64,000 nt of DNA from positions 38,192,001 to 38,256,000 of the forward strand of contig OX419757.1 in NCBI GenBank assembly GCA_948567375.1, written 5' to 3'. Every line of letters begins with the position of its first letter. The stretch's first letter is position 1. Under the pieces are notes generated by a model. It was not told where the DNA came from. It saw only the letters and a list, made by a program, of their open reading frames with translations, and did not search any database. This DNA comes from Lunularia cruciata (lineage: Eukaryota; Streptophyta; Marchantiopsida; Lunulariales; Lunulariaceae). Made by a program: the position numbers and the translations under genes. Shown here piece by piece: positions 11,190 to 23,780 of the stretch.

Positions 11190-11597
11190 CAAAAGTTAAT
11201 AAGTTAGCAAAACCAAATAAATATAGCAAAAAGGAGACAAAACTAGCATAATCTAGGAATGCTAGAAAATATTCTAGAAGCATCTAGAAATTTTATTGGT
11301 AGAAAGTACTAGAAGCATCTAGGAACTTCCCAAAGTTTGAGTAACTTGTATGCTAAGTTAAAAAATTAGCTTAGCTTATATGCCAAGTAGATTTCTAGCT
11401 TGGCTTCCACTCCACAAGAGGTAGTTTCTAGAAGAAAACTTCCTTGGAAGTTTCTTGGGAGTCTTGTACTTAACTTCCCTATAAGTACCAAAGTCCAAGC
11501 TCATGCTAGACATTCAAAGGTTTCATCATGTGAGAGTTCCAAGGTGATATTTTATTCTCTTATTTCTCTCCTTGGTCTTGTACAGTGGTATCAAAGC
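11190..11597 (+). repeat. Old LTR end plus primer-binding site of the TE2/TE3 family
   Basis: The 3' part of an LTR ends TCTTGTACA at 11584. At 11586-11597 follows TGGTATCAAAGC, one base away from the initiator tRNA-Met site TGGTATCAGAGC used by TE2 and TE3. Upstream are the same words as in those LTRs: TTCTAGAAG repeats, GCTCATGCTAG, and CTCTTATTTCTCTCCTTGG. The 5' limit is unclear; 11190 is approximate. This is a strongly diverged relative, perhaps the 5' end of the element whose gag lies at 22460-23780. Confidence 0.7.
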
Positions 11598-13195
11598 AAT
11601 AATTTAATGGATGGACCACCAAATTAGATTGCCCTAAACCATTGAGATTTTTGTATTTATGTACTAGTAACACACCACATGGTGACTCAATGTTGGCTAA
11701 ATACAAGTAAAATTGGTAAGAATAGGTCATTCCATTGAGGATACAATTCACAAATGATTAGAAGTGAGGAGAAATGTCACTTAGTTGCAATTCATTTATT
11801 ATTTCCTTTTAACCTCTTGGGCAAGAACTACTCCTAGAAAGGGCAGTGTCACTTGTTTTGAGATAATAAGAAAAATGGAAAAATATATATCCTATTCACT
11901 ACAAGTAGGTTCCAATTTACTCTTGAAGGTTATAACTCACTTCACTCCAAATGCTCTTTTACTCCAAAGACTTTGACTACAAAGATGTATACTATCCTAC
12001 CTTGAAGCCAAAAATTTGAAGTTGCCTTCATGTTGGCCAAATGCCTTTGCCTTTCAGTTGTGTGGTACTCTCCATGCTCAAAATTAAGCTTAATTTCTCA
12101 ATACATTGGTTCACTCCTTTGAATTCCTCAAAAATCATACATCTTGATCATGTACAAATGCATCTCTTTTCCCTCCAATACTTGTGATCCTATTGTGAAA
12201 TTACTGACCATTACTCAACATAAGCATTCACTATCACTCAATGGAAGAAACAAAATTTGCAAAGAACTCAAAGTCCTCTTTAATGAACTTAGATTGCATA
12301 AAAGTGAACATAATGACTTTTGGTTGAAGCCTTAAAATACAATTTTTCTTTGCCTTGGGATTTAGAAAGGAATATAGAAACTAAGCGGATTATTTAAAAA
12401 TCCTCTATCATGACCTACATTACTTACTTAAGATTCTAATCCTATCTTATCCTAATCTTATTTAGGTTAATCAGTCACCTTACACGTGTCAAGGAAGGCA
12501 TCATGTCTTCCCCAAAGTCAATTTGAATTTACAAAAATTTGGACTTATAACTCCAAAGACTTGCACAACTACAAAGTTCTATACAACTTCAAAGGCATTC
12601 TTCGTGAGGTATTGTCAACTATAAAGGTCTTTGGATAGCTTCTTACTCCAAATTTCCTACAACTACAAAGAACTTCTTTCAATAAAGTGTCTTTGGCCTA
12701 AATCTCCTTTTAACTTCCTTTTAATTTGAAATTACTAAAGAGGAGTTTGGTCTACTCCTTGATCTAGTTACTTCTAACAATAGATATCACAACCTTCAAT
12801 GAACTTCCTATCTATGTGTTATCAAAGCCTAATTGCTAGTTGATACATTTGTTCTTCTTTGTAGGTTCTTCCCTCCAACGTTAGGATCTACAACCTTACC
12901 ACACATATCTTCATCTTCATTTCCTTTCCTTTAACTACCTCCTTCAACATACCTACAAATTGATCTAGGGCTTTTTCCCAATGGTTAGATGGCCTTCAAC
13001 TTCTCTTCATCAAAGTGTTGGTTCAAGATTCATACTTCTTTCTTTGCCTCCTAAAACATTTGGGATCAATCTACTTCCTTTTCTTCCTTCTCCTTCTTTA
13101 GGTCTTTGGCTCATTGGTTTAGTTGGAGTGTGACCTCTCTTTGGTACTCCATCTACAAATCCAAGGCCCTAATCCAAATCTTGGAATTCTATAAT
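11598..13195. other. Decayed LTR-element leader and unassigned sequence
   Basis: The first about 150 bases after the primer-binding site still resemble the TE2/TE3 leader (GGATGGACCACCAAAT, then CCATTGAGATTTTTG). From about 11800 nothing is recognisable. The segment 12540-12740 is rich in 'actccaaa/aactacaaag' words that look like a decayed simple repeat. Confidence 0.5.
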
Positions 13196-14507
13196 TCATT
13201 GCAAATGCTTACTACATTTTTGCTTGAATTGTAGTTGGTCTTTATACCCAAGATGCATATCTTTCTTCTCTATCCATAATTTGAGTTGTAGCCTATTGAG
13301 TTCTTCCTCATACCTCTTCTTGCCCACTATCAAGGAAAAGTGATGCCTCTTATCCTGAAAGTTCTCTTGCATTGAGGCATTCACCTTCTTTGCCTCCTCC
13401 TTGTAGAGGTTTTGTGCTTTGGTCATCTCTTCTTGAGCGTGCCCCTCCCTTGCCTTCCAAGTGAAGATCTCCTTGTGCATGATGCACACCAATGAAGTGT
13501 AGTCTACTCCTTTTGATATTGGGAAGTAAGAGCTCTGTGAATTGCAATGTTATTGCTGCACAGTGTATGATGAAGTGCATTCTTTCTTTGACTAGCACTT
13601 GGATTGCCTGGCCGGTCCTTCTTTGAGTTTGGTCTACACTTCTGGCGGATTGCCTTTGGCATCCTTCTCTACTTTTACTTGAGCTTTGAGTTCTACTTCT
13701 TCTTTTGGTTTTTATTGATGGGTTATTCTAGTTCTGGAGTAGGGAAGATAGGATGCTATGGGAAATAGGAAACATCAATAATGTCAATATAGTCCATGCA
13801 CAACTGGCCATTTATTGGGCTTGGGGAGGAGATGTAGTCAGTATTCTTGTAGTGGGTTGTAGATCCATTCAAGTACAAGAATCTCTTGTAAATACTTATC
13901 CTTGGAGATAGCTCTCAGGTCTATCACATACATAAGCTATTTGGCTTCCTTGGTATGTTCCTTCTTAAACTTATGATAGAGTCATATTGGCAAGTCTATT
14001 ATACAACCTACCACTTAAGCAAACAATGCAACAAGTACTTGAGGAAGAGCATAACATACATAACTTAGCAAAAACTGCACTCTTCGTTTGCACTTGATGC
14101 TTGATCCTATAGCAATTAGGGTTCTTCCTTGTTCTTCTTGTTCTCCAATTGTGCATATGCTGCACTTCCGTAGTGGATTTCTTGCTCTTCAAGAGTTAGA
14201 TTTGCAACTCAACTTCCACTAACTCTTTCCCAACCTTGGTAGACTTCTTTTGCCATGCATCCTACTTCTATTCCCAAGCCAATTTTTCTTCTTGTAAGTT
14301 ACAAGAACTTTCCTGTAGGAGTTGTTCTTGCTCTTCCCATTGTTCTATTATTTTATTATGGTCTTGTTGGTTGCATCTTAGGTCTGATAGTACATACACA
14401 AGACCAAGTTTCCATGCTTGGTAAGAGTTCTCTATCCACCTATTTAGACTTTCTTTGCTCACTAGGTTGTTGACAAGGGTGTCTTTCATTTGAGAAGATG
14501 CTCCCAA
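13196..14507 (-). pseudogene. Coiled-coil gag-like relic, minus strand
   Basis: Several minus-strand frames (13492-13196, 13598-13350, 14507-14268) are rich in Lys, Glu, Gln and Leu, as expected of a coiled coil, for example NLYKEEAKKVNA and EEELNRLQLKLW. The composition resembles the minus-strand segment at 21240-22089, so this may be the gag-like part of another copy or a duplicated piece. No zinc knuckle or capsid motif was found. The frames are broken, so no single product can be drawn. Confidence 0.45.
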
Positions 14508-15131
14508 ACTATCTTGTTTTGCAAGGTCTTCCTTCCCATAACCTCTATGTATAAGTATGGAATCCTCTTGGTCTATCCATTTGTAGGTCTTGGAAGATGG
14601 CTACGGTTTGAGGAAAGGAGAGTGTCCTTAGTTCCGGTTGTTTCTTACTAGGTATGCTAATTGGGTTGTGGATTTAAGGACACCCTCTCTAGTCTTGGTA
14701 GCACTCAATAAATCATCCAAAATGAATGATGTTTGGTTCCCTTGCCAATTTGGAACCAGACTCTTGTTCAAGAGTGAAAGCTAGAAGCTTTGGGACCTCT
14801 AAGATTACACTTTTTTTTCTCTTGAAGGAGTTTTCTTCTTCTTGAGTGGAGTGTCTTCTCTACCTCTTCCTCCTTGCTTGTAGGAGTCCATATCTTGACT
14901 CTCAACTTCTTGTTGGGTATAGGGATGTTGTTACACCTTTTTTTGGGCTAGTTGTCTTCTTTCTCTTGTTGTGTGCAACCTATTCTTCTATGGGATTTAT
15001 GGGTTCTTGTAGTGCTTCCTCTTGTACTTTTAGAATTTTGGCCATCCATAATTTTTGAAGGTTTTCCATTTCTTGTTGGTCCATTTTGTGAAATTGGTGA
15101 CAAGTTGGGCTATCACATAGGGCCTCACATC

Positions 15132-15409
15132 TTAATCCACTTTACCATCCCTTGATAGCTCTTCTTGAAGATGGCCAATTGGGAAGTTGGTTACACTTCT
15201 TGGTTTTGGTTCTCCTTCAATTTGAAGAAGCCTAGTGCCAAATTTTCTAGTAATGCTATAAGGACCGGCCTTCCTCCTTTTGTCTTGTCCATTGGGACTA
15301 CCTTCTTGAATTTTGCACAACATTCATGAAGTTTGGTGAATACTTCAAGAACATGACTAGATATCTCTCCATGTACTACACTTTTGATTAAGGCATCTAT
15401 TAATGACAC
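15132..15409 (-). pseudogene. Integrase C-terminal-like fragment, minus strand
   Basis: On the minus strand, GPYSITRKFGTRLLQIEGEP matches the 'GPY...I......L...G' pattern of the gypsy integrase C-terminal barrel, and VTNFPIGHLQEE the 'vN..hLk' that follows. It lies too far from the integrase core at 17387-17665 to be its direct continuation, since that core has its own C-terminal part to about 16750. It may come from a second decayed copy. Confidence 0.5.
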
Positions 15410-16649
15410 ACTTAAGAAGGATACATTCTCCTATCCACCTATAAGCTAGAGAAAGTTCTTCATGGCATAAAAGAGTGTTTCATTACTAACATTATGAACC
15501 CATTCTTATTCATGGTTCTCACCAAACTATCACTACATTGAGAATAAAAGCCCCAATAGATGTTGTGGGCTAAACTTGAAATCCTTCCAAGCCATTGGGA
15601 TATCTACGAACCTCTTCTTGAGGGAGAATACCTCCTTGATTGTGTCCTTGGTAACAAGGAGATTTTTTGAATGAGTGGAGCCAAGTATAAGAACTGGGAT
15701 GTGTATGACCTTGGAATCCACTTGTATTTCTTCCGCTATTGCCAAAACTTTTGGAAGCTCATTTATTGGTAAGTAGTATTTGTGGGCTACAATGTTCCAT
15801 ATCTTGCACTTCTCCATGTTCTCTTGTGCTTTGGGTCCTACATTGTTGAAATTGCATAATTACCTTGACAATATGTACAATTGGCACTTCTGCCTTTGTA
15901 TCTTTTGGGTACCATTCCTTCTTCTTCTGTTAGAAATGATGGGATTTGGTGAAGTTTTTCTAATGCTCACTCCTAAAGTTGGTCAATTTTTGCATAGTCA
16001 TCCACTTCTTAAAAAATCCAATTGTAGATTCCTTTAAGGTCTCTTATAGATAGAACTCTATCTACTTAATTCCATTCCACATTTTGGCAAATTTGTGGAT
16101 GTTACAACTGATAGTTTCTCTTTTTTTTTGGTCCAAGATTGCTCACACAATCAGATTTCTTGTGAATTCTTGATTTTTATGCATAGATTTCTTAATTTTC
16201 AGCTGAGTGATCACATTCTTGTAGTAATTTCTATCAATTTTTGGTTGGGAATTTACGTTTGCACGCTGACTTTTCTTGATGAATTGCAATTGTTTTCCTC
16301 TTCTTAAGCTTGATATGACAATTCTATCTCAATTTTGAAATGCCAAAATGAGGAAAACTTGGAATCATTGAGGTTTTTGTTTGGATGCACTTGTTATCAA
16401 TTGTTGTACCTTCTTGTTTAAGTTTGAATGCTTCATGAAAAGTGTGTTGAACCACAAAAATATTTGAAACATCATCTTTTGCTTGGGACTAATTTGTGTT
16501 CAAATCCAAAATGCTATGCTTGTGGCACCATTTTTTCATTGAATGCAAACCATCATGGATGAAACATAATCTTTTCTTTGAACTAGTGTGATGACTATAC
16601 ACTATGGGAAAATAGGGAATTCCCATAAGTATTTTTGTTATTTTCTTGC
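15410..16649. other. No gene recognised
   Basis: Low-complexity, T-rich on the plus strand. A 94-codon minus-strand frame (15533-15817) has no recognisable domain. It probably belongs to decayed retroelement DNA. Confidence 0.45.
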
Positions 16650-17905
16650 TTCAATTGTCTTTTGAATTTGTACACAAGATTTTAGGTCCAAAAAGGATAT
16701 CCTGCAATAGGAAGGAACCTATAGGCAATCACGAAGTTGTTTATGATGTAACTCAAATCTCAGGGGAAGATAGTCCACAACATGGTTCTCATAAAATGGT
16801 GCTCAAGTGAAATGAAGAAGCATTGGGTTTCTTGTGGTATTTCCTCTTCTTGGCCTTATAATAGAATAAAGTGTGGGTTGTATGGTCTGGACTTTGAAAT
16901 ATTGGTGTGGGACTCTAAGAGTTCTTTGTCTAATGTTTCTAATTGGAAAACCATTCTCAACAACTTCATGTATTCTACAAGGGCCTAACTATTTCTTGGA
17001 AAATTTACTAGGGAATTGGCCAACCCTATCATTGTACTTCAATACTAGGTCCCTTTTTTAGAGAGAACTTCCTTGTTCTTGTTGTCAATATTGGTTTTCT
17101 GCTTGGCTTGTGAGTGGTGTACTATGTGTAAAGTGCCCATAGATATTTTTCATTCAGATCATGAAGTGCAAAAACCCTTTTATTAGTTGTTTCACCTCCC
17201 TTAGATCAAGATGTCTTGGTCAACTTACTTGTAAGAACCCTAAGAGATGGGATTAAAATTCAATGGGCAGAATGACCTCTTGCATGTATACAAGTTGAAA
17301 TGGGGTGAATTTGTAGAAAGTTTTAGTATGATGTGGTAAGCCATAGTGTGCACATAAACTTTTGATCCTAATCTATGTGGTTTAGACTAACCATTTTTTG
17401 GAATGGTCAATAAAATTCTATTGATGTGCTTGACTTGTCCATTTGCATGTAGGTGGTATATGAGAGATCGGCTATGTTGGATCTTGTAGGTGTTGGTCAA
17501 ATCACATACTTCTTTGTTGATGAAGTAGGATCCATTATCCGTGACAATGGATAAGGGAACACCAAATTTGGATATAATATTTTTATGCAAAGATTGGATA
17601 GTGATTGCAATAGAGTTGTTGCCAAAAAATTTGGCCTCTATCCATTTGGTTATGTAGTCTACCATGACTAAAACATAACAATGCCTACTTCTTTGTCCTA
17701 TGGGATTGATAGGTCCTATAAAATCAATTCCCTATTTTAAAAGGGTTGTGCTACCTATATTGGGTAGAAGTACATGCAATATCATGAGATGAGTTTACAA
17801 TTCTTTGGCAAGCATCACACATATGAGAATCTTGATTTGCATCATCAAAGATAGACAACCATCAATACCCTGTAAGATAGACCTTAAGGGTAGTCAACTC
17901 CCTTG
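16650..17905 (-). pseudogene. Integrase of a decayed minus-strand Ty3/gypsy element
   Basis: Minus-strand core: MVDYITKWIEAKFFGNN, then SKFGVPLSIVTDNGSYF with the second catalytic Asp. Past the core, the frame with FYKFTPFQLVYMQEVILPIEF fits the 'TPF.LVYG.EAVLPIE' block, and ALHDLNEKYLWAL follows further down. This wording is typical of non-chromodomain (Tat/Athila-like) gypsy integrases. The HHCC zinc part upstream is not clear. Frameshifts and stops are frequent. Confidence 0.75.
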
Positions 17906-17978
17906 AAAAGTGCCCCATAATTCATTAGAATGACATGCCTTAAGCATGATGGAGACTTCTTTTGGGTTTGATGCAACA

Positions 17979-18729
17979 CTTTAATATTCCAAGGATAAGA
18001 GAACTCTTCAAGAGAGATACAAGAGAGAAAACATAGATTCACACTCAATCCTCCAATGCTCCAAAGGAGCACCTTCTCTTTATTATATAGCCAAGGAGGA
18101 TCTCCTCCAAGGAAGCTCCACCATAGGATTAGGTACATGGATCAATGACCTATCAACAAGCTCCACCCTTAGATTACTTGCTTGGATGGGTGATATGTTG
18201 ATCTTGGTCCCATCTGGTTGGTCAAACGGGCTTTGACCAGAGGGAATATTTTAGGGATATTCCTATAGGAATCTCAAAATCACATGGGTGAGGTACCATT
18301 TGAAAGGTCTTGGTGAAACAAACCAAGGGGGAGGGAAGGCAAGCCTTTCCTCTATTGGGGGTAATCTACATATTTTCAAGGCCTAATTCATCTATTTAGG
18401 CCTCCAAAATTACCTCAAGTTTTTAGGCCTATTTGGCTTCTGCCATATTAGTAGATGTTCTCTTTTGGTGATACCTCTATTTGATCTATGTTCTCCATCA
18501 TGTGTAACATCCTTCCAAATGTCACCACCCCAAGTTTTACCTTTAGATCATATGCCTAGCTATTGATTCTAAAGTTTCCAAACATGTTTCAATTTTTGGC
18601 CTATTAGTAGAAGTACTCTTTTGATGATACCTCAAGCTTAACTACATAGTCCATGATGTATAACATCCTCCCAGATATTACCAAACCAAATTTCATCTCT
18701 AGATCATCTATCTAACTATTGGTATTACA
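17979..18729 (-). repeat. LTR of the TE4 family, minus orientation (left arm of inverted pair)
   Basis: Related along most of its length to the LTR at 60325-60912, with the shared phrases AAGAGAACTCTTCAAGAGAG, GGAGCACCTTCTCTTTATTA and GGCCTAATTCATC. It ends GGTATTACA at 18729. It sits inside the decayed minus-strand gypsy element, between RNase H and integrase. The edge near 17979 has lost the TG. Confidence 0.75.
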
Positions 18730-18755
18730 AACGCCAAAGTACTATGTCCACACCC

Positions 18756-19485
18756 TATAATACCAATAGCTAGACAAATGATCTAGAGATGAAATTTGGT
18801 TTCCTAACATCTGGAAGGATTTTATACATGATGGACTAAGTAGATCAGATAGAGGTATCACCAAAAGATTACTTCTACTAATAGTCCAAAAATTGAAACA
18901 TGCTTGGAAACTTTAGAATCAATAGTTAAGCATATGATCTAGAGGTGAAACTTGGGGTGGTGACATTTGGAAGGATGTTACACATGATAGATATCATCAA
19001 AAAAGCACTTCTACTAGTAGTGCAGAAGCCAAATAGGCCTGAAAACTTTAGAGGCAAATTTGGAGGCCTAAACGGATGAATTAGGCCTCAAACATGTGCA
19101 CATTTTCCTAATAGAAGAGAAGCTTGCCTAATCCCCCTTGGTTTGTCTCACTGAGAGCTTTTCAATGGTACCTCACCCACGTGATTTTGAGATTCATACA
19201 AGAAGATTCCTAAAATATTCCCTTTGGTCAAAGCCCATTTGACCACCAGACGGGACTAGGACCGACATATCACCCATCCAAGCAAGTAATCTAAGGGTGG
19301 ATCTTGATGGCAAGTCACATATCCATGTCCTTAATCCTATGGTGGAGCTTCCTTGGAGTAGATCCTCTTTGGCTATATAATAAAGAGAAGGTGCTTCTTT
19401 GGGGCATTAGAGGATTGAGTATGAAACCTATGTTTTCTCATCTTGTATCTCTCTTGAAGAGTTCTCTTATCCTTGTAGTACTACA
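18756..19485 (+). repeat. LTR of the TE4 family, plus orientation (right arm of inverted pair)
   Basis: Inverted copy of 17979-18729, starting TATAATACCAATAGCTAGAC and ending TAGTACTACA. Only about 26 bases separate the two arms. Shared inverted phrases include CTTGGTTTGTCTCA and AGAAGGTGCTTCTTTGG. The pair forms an imperfect palindrome of about 1.5 kb. Confidence 0.75.
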
Positions 19486-19489
19486 CACC

Positions 19490-20400
19490 CATCATGTATA
19501 GATCTCCTTGCAAGATATTAAAGGGAAGGAGTAACATATGAAAATGTTTGTATTTTGCCCATGGCAAATCATATGGAAGTTTTCTCATTCACAAGTAATG
19601 CTTGATTTAGATCATCCATGACAATTGAGTAGTCATTATCTCCTATATATTGAAGAGCTTGAAATCCATGAGGTTTGTGTTTGGGAAACTCATAATGGGA
19701 TCTATGGGAATGCAAGATAAGAAATTTGCATTGTCATGCAACTTGCCATGATGGTATTTGATCAAAAAACAAAATTCATATAGGAGTAAGATCCAATGGG
19801 GGAGTCTCCCCACATGACATGGTTTGTTGATTAATTATGTGAGGGCTTTGTGATCTTTATGAACAAAAAATTGTTAGCAATAAGGTAGTGTCAAATTTTG
19901 TGAATGGCAAAGATCATCCCAAGACATTCTTGCTCTGTTATAGAATAATTTCTCTCTACTAAACTAAGTTGTTGACTAGCATAGTAGATGTGATGTTCTC
20001 ACTGTATTGTGCCAAGACAAGACCCTGGGCCATGTTAGAGGTGTATACAAAGATATTAAAAGCTAGCTCTCAATTAGGTGCTACTAGAATTGGGGCAATG
20101 ACCAATTTCTATGTCAAGGTTTTGAAGGCTTTGGTGCATTTTGTGGATCAACCGGTCCATAAATACTCAACTATGGTGTGTAGTAAGCCAATGAGTGTAG
20201 AAGCTATCATAACATACATGTGGACATACTATTGGTAATATCTTGTATAACCTAAGAAGCATATGAGTTTGCATACCATTTTGGATATAAGAAATTGAAA
20301 AATGATTTGGATTTTCTTTGGATCTACCATGATACCATTTCCATAAACTAGGTGGCCAAGGAGAGGTCCAGAAAAGACAAAAAATAAACACTTGTGTGGA
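19490..20400 (-). pseudogene. RNase H and RT tail of the decayed minus-strand gypsy element
   Basis: Read on the minus strand, 19990-19850 carries words equivalent to 'S.REN(Y)SITEQECLGMIFAIHK..HYL', the second part of a gypsy RNase H domain. The stretch up to 20400 resembles the connection between RT and RNase H. It is separated from the integrase by the inverted LTR pair. Many stops and shifts are present. Confidence 0.6.
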
Positions 20401-21189
20401 TTCAATGAAATCTTGACTTGCTTGGAAATATGTAGAATGGCCCGTAGTACTTAGATATGATTGAGATGGGAACTATCAAGGTATAGCTCTATGTCCTTTC
20501 TTACTTTGCCAAAGGAGTTCATCATATACCATTGGAATGTTGCAGAAGCATTCTGTAATCTGAAAGGCATCACCTTGTATGTATAAGTGCCCCACTCATT
20601 GATGAAAGTGGTCTTGTATTGGTCCTCCAAGGTAATTTGGATGTTGTTAGAATAGCCATCCATGAATGAGAATTAGCTATGGACCACCTTGTCTAGTAGT
20701 GTGTCTATAAATGGGATTAGGAAAGAGTCTAGGATGGTTTGAGAATTCAGTTTGCAAAAGTCTATGCCAATTCAAACCTTTCCTTATCTTTTTGGTACCA
20801 TTAATATCAAAGAGGCCTACTTTATCTCTCTTATGAGATAATTGAACCCACACTTGAGTAATTTGTCCAACTCTTCATGTACTTTTTGAGAGTGGGTGAG
20901 GTGGGTTCAACTTGTATGGTTTGGACCTGGTTGGGACAATATATAAACATCATAATATACAATGCTAATATGTTTGTGGATCTACATCCATGAGTTCCGT
21001 GTAGTTGTAAGCAAAACCATCTTTGAATTCTTGGAAGAGGTCTTGGTAGGTAGACTTTTCCTCCATTCCCACATTGGTGCTAATTTTGACATATTTAGGT
21101 GCTTCTTTTGCTCTTGATATGTCTAGATCTTGAAACTTGTCCACCACTTGCAAGTGAAGTGGGATGTAGAGTATCATCTTGACATGCAC
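20401..21189 (-). pseudogene. Reverse transcriptase of the decayed minus-strand gypsy element
   Basis: Minus-strand frame 21189-20965 contains DLFQEFKDGFAYNYTELMDV, the conserved block just upstream of gypsy reverse transcriptases. Frame 20663-20451 contains DGYSNNIQITLEDQYKTTFI and YKVMPFRLQNASATFQ, palm motifs A to B. The YxDD box is degraded (IELYLDSS). No protease could be identified upstream. Confidence 0.75.
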
Positions 21190-21239
21190 ATGGAGGATTT
21201 GCCTTTCTCCACATGGTCATTGACCATCATGGTTAATTT

Positions 21240-22089
21240 CTCAATGTGCATTCTAGCCTTCTCATTATTGGTGCTTGGATGACTTTACCCTAAACACATT
21301 GGACTGGAGAAACTTTTAGTTCTCATTTCAACAATGCTACCTCTTTGTCCCAAGCACTCATTTTTTCCTTGTGCTTCTTAGTCAACTCTACAACTCATTG
21401 CTCATCCTTCCTCTAAAATTTTGAAAGGTCATATCTATCTATGAAGGCCTATGTCATGCCATGGCTAATTCCTCCTTCATTGTGAAGATTTCCATATCTT
21501 GAGCACTCAATTGCTCCTCTTGTGCCTTCTTTTAAGCCATAAATACTTGCTCTTGCTAGGTAGTTCCTATCTTTAGCACCTTGGTACTTCTTAACTCTGC
21601 ATTATACTTCTCCCAACATGCATTTTCATCCACCTTCCACTATCTATGATTAGTGGAAAGGTAGGTACACTCCTCTTTCTTCCTTTGCAACTCCACTTCC
21701 TTAGTCACAAGTTCCTTTTCCAACTTGTGGACCCTTGTTGTAGTTGCACTTGGGTCCCATTCCCTCCTTGCTACCACTTCTCTTTCTTGAGCCTCCAAGG
21801 CTTATTCATGTCTTTGACGCTTCTCTTCTACAATTGTGAGCTTCTTCTTGAGCTACATGAACTCTTGTGGTTCCTTGTGAGCTGCTTCTTGAGCTACATT
21901 CCCTCTAAATAAAGCACTATCTTGATAGTGGCATTGTCCCTTAGCCATAAAGAGTTGCTCCTTGAGCCTCATGATATTTTCATGGACCTTAGCCAACTCT
22001 TTGGCCAAGGCCTTCTTCATCCAAATAACACTTTGAATGTGGTAGTGTAGGTGAAACATTGTTGTTCCCAAGTGCATGAAGTGCCACAA
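21240..22089 (-). pseudogene. Coiled-coil gag-like region upstream of the minus-strand RT
   Basis: Minus-strand reading gives long heptad-like Lys/Glu/Leu segments, such as KKALAKELAKVHENIMRLKE and, in another frame, KLEKELVTKEVELQRKKEE. It lies directly upstream of the reverse transcriptase and so takes the gag position, but no capsid or zinc-knuckle motif was seen. Function unknown. Confidence 0.5.
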
Positions 22090-22459
22090 GGGTTGATGGT
22101 TACTAAAATTAGTTCTTTATCTTGCATGGCAATTTTTTGCTTATGTGAATGCCGATATGGATGATAGACCAAGCAAGTAGTTGACATAGCAAACTATACT
22201 TGTGGCTAACTAGTCCCATTATAATGGTCTTGGGGTAGTTCCACTCAGATGGTGTGATGTTTCTGATGGTTGCTCCACCTATTTCTTGGATCCGTACCTT
22301 TGGTCTTTTCCTTGTGACCAGAGTAAGACTAATGAATCATATCTACTTACTCTAGTCTACTCTACATACTCATTAAACTCCTAAGACAAGAAGAAGAAAA
22401 AAGAAATCTGCATAAGAAGAGGCAAGGTGTGCTACCACAATGATTGGAGATGAATCCTC
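22090..22459. other. No gene recognised
   Basis: Short stretch between the minus-strand gypsy relic and a plus-strand gag relic. It probably holds the junction of the two elements, but no target-site duplication was found. Confidence 0.4.
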
Positions 22460-23780
22460 TTGCCTTCAAGTCAATTAGATGGAACAACAAAACTATAGTG
22501 TTAATTTTGGGTGGAGCAAACTCAATGGCAATTTGTTGCTCCAATTTTGACATGGAAAGACTTGAAGTAAGTAATCATTGAGAGATTTGAAGCTATCAAT
22601 GTTGCACAAGTTGCACAATATTGAATAAGAAAATCAAGGTGGATGGTTATGTGAGAGGTTATATTTCTCAATTCCAAAACACCATGATGTTGATTTGGAC
22701 ATACAAGAAAGTAAAACATTGGATCAGTTTATGAGAGAATTGAAATCATGCACCAAATTAGAAGTCACTATGCTTAAACCCAAATATCTAGAAAAAACCA
22801 TGCATATGGTTGAGATCTTTGACTATTGGTTGTTACAACTTGATCTTGACCTAGAACTCCATAGCACCTACACACACCTTGCATAGGTGGATGATCAAAC
22901 ATCAATGGGGATTGATGTCATTCAATGGAGACCACTTGTCATAGTAGATCAAGAGTGGCTATGACAAAATGGTGGTTGCTTCTATTATTACCAAATTGGA
23001 TATTGCATTGTTAAATGTCCAAGTAAGAATGAACAACCTTGAGCAATTGCCCAAATTGAATTCTTGGAGTGTGATGATCAAGGAAACAAAAGGTCTTAGT
23101 ATGAGATGTTAAGACTTATTAGAAACATGATTAGTTCCAATGGGATTGAAGTCTCAACCTATGCAAGTTAGATCCACTTGCAAGGTATGATATCTAATTG
23201 TGGTTTTAGAATTTTTGTTCATTACCAAAGTTTTTGGAATTACATTTCCATGCAATTAGCAAAGGAATTAAGTATTACTATAAAGCCAATATTAGGCAAA
23301 AAATTGATGATGGCGGATGGTAAAAAGAGTTTGCATTTCAAACCTCACAACCCATTGCATTTAAGATTAGGAAAGAGAATCCTAAGTGCATGAGATTTGT
23401 AGTAATTCCCTTACATTATGATACTATTTTAAGTCTTCCTTGGCTTGAACATCATAGTGTTCAATTTGATGGGGAATAATGAAAAGTTCAAGTACAACAC
23501 CAAGGTAGAAATTACCAATTAGGTTGTTTGGCATCTTTGAAGAAGATATTTAAGAATAGTCAATCCCAAAATGTGAAGTTTGTAATTGTAATAGTTATAG
23601 AGCAAGCTTTGGAGTAAAATATTCCTAATTTTGCAATGGATCAAACATTTCATGCAAGTGTACTTTGATGAGAACAAGAAGATTCAAATGGCAATGGTTG
23701 ATAAGATAGTACAAGAGTTTGTAGATGTGTTTCCAAGTGATCTTCCAAAAGAATTACTTCCCTTCTTGTCCAAGAAAATA
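22460..23780 (+). pseudogene. Decayed gag-protease of the TE2/TE3 chromovirus family
   Basis: The plus strand follows the TE2 and TE3 gag: the equivalent of 'LDG.AKLWW..ERAEQQI', then SKTLDQFMRELKSCTKLEVT with a neighbouring frame, then CFYYYQIGYCIVKCP where the zinc knuckle CFYCRQ.GH....CP is expected (two ligands lost). The protease part has AKELSITIKPILGKKLMMADG, matching AKELGIPIKPVIGSSLMMADG in TE3. It ends near 23780 at the QEFVDVFPSDLPKEL block before RT. Decay is heavier than in TE2. It may be the interior of the element whose LTR ends at 11584. Confidence 0.75.
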
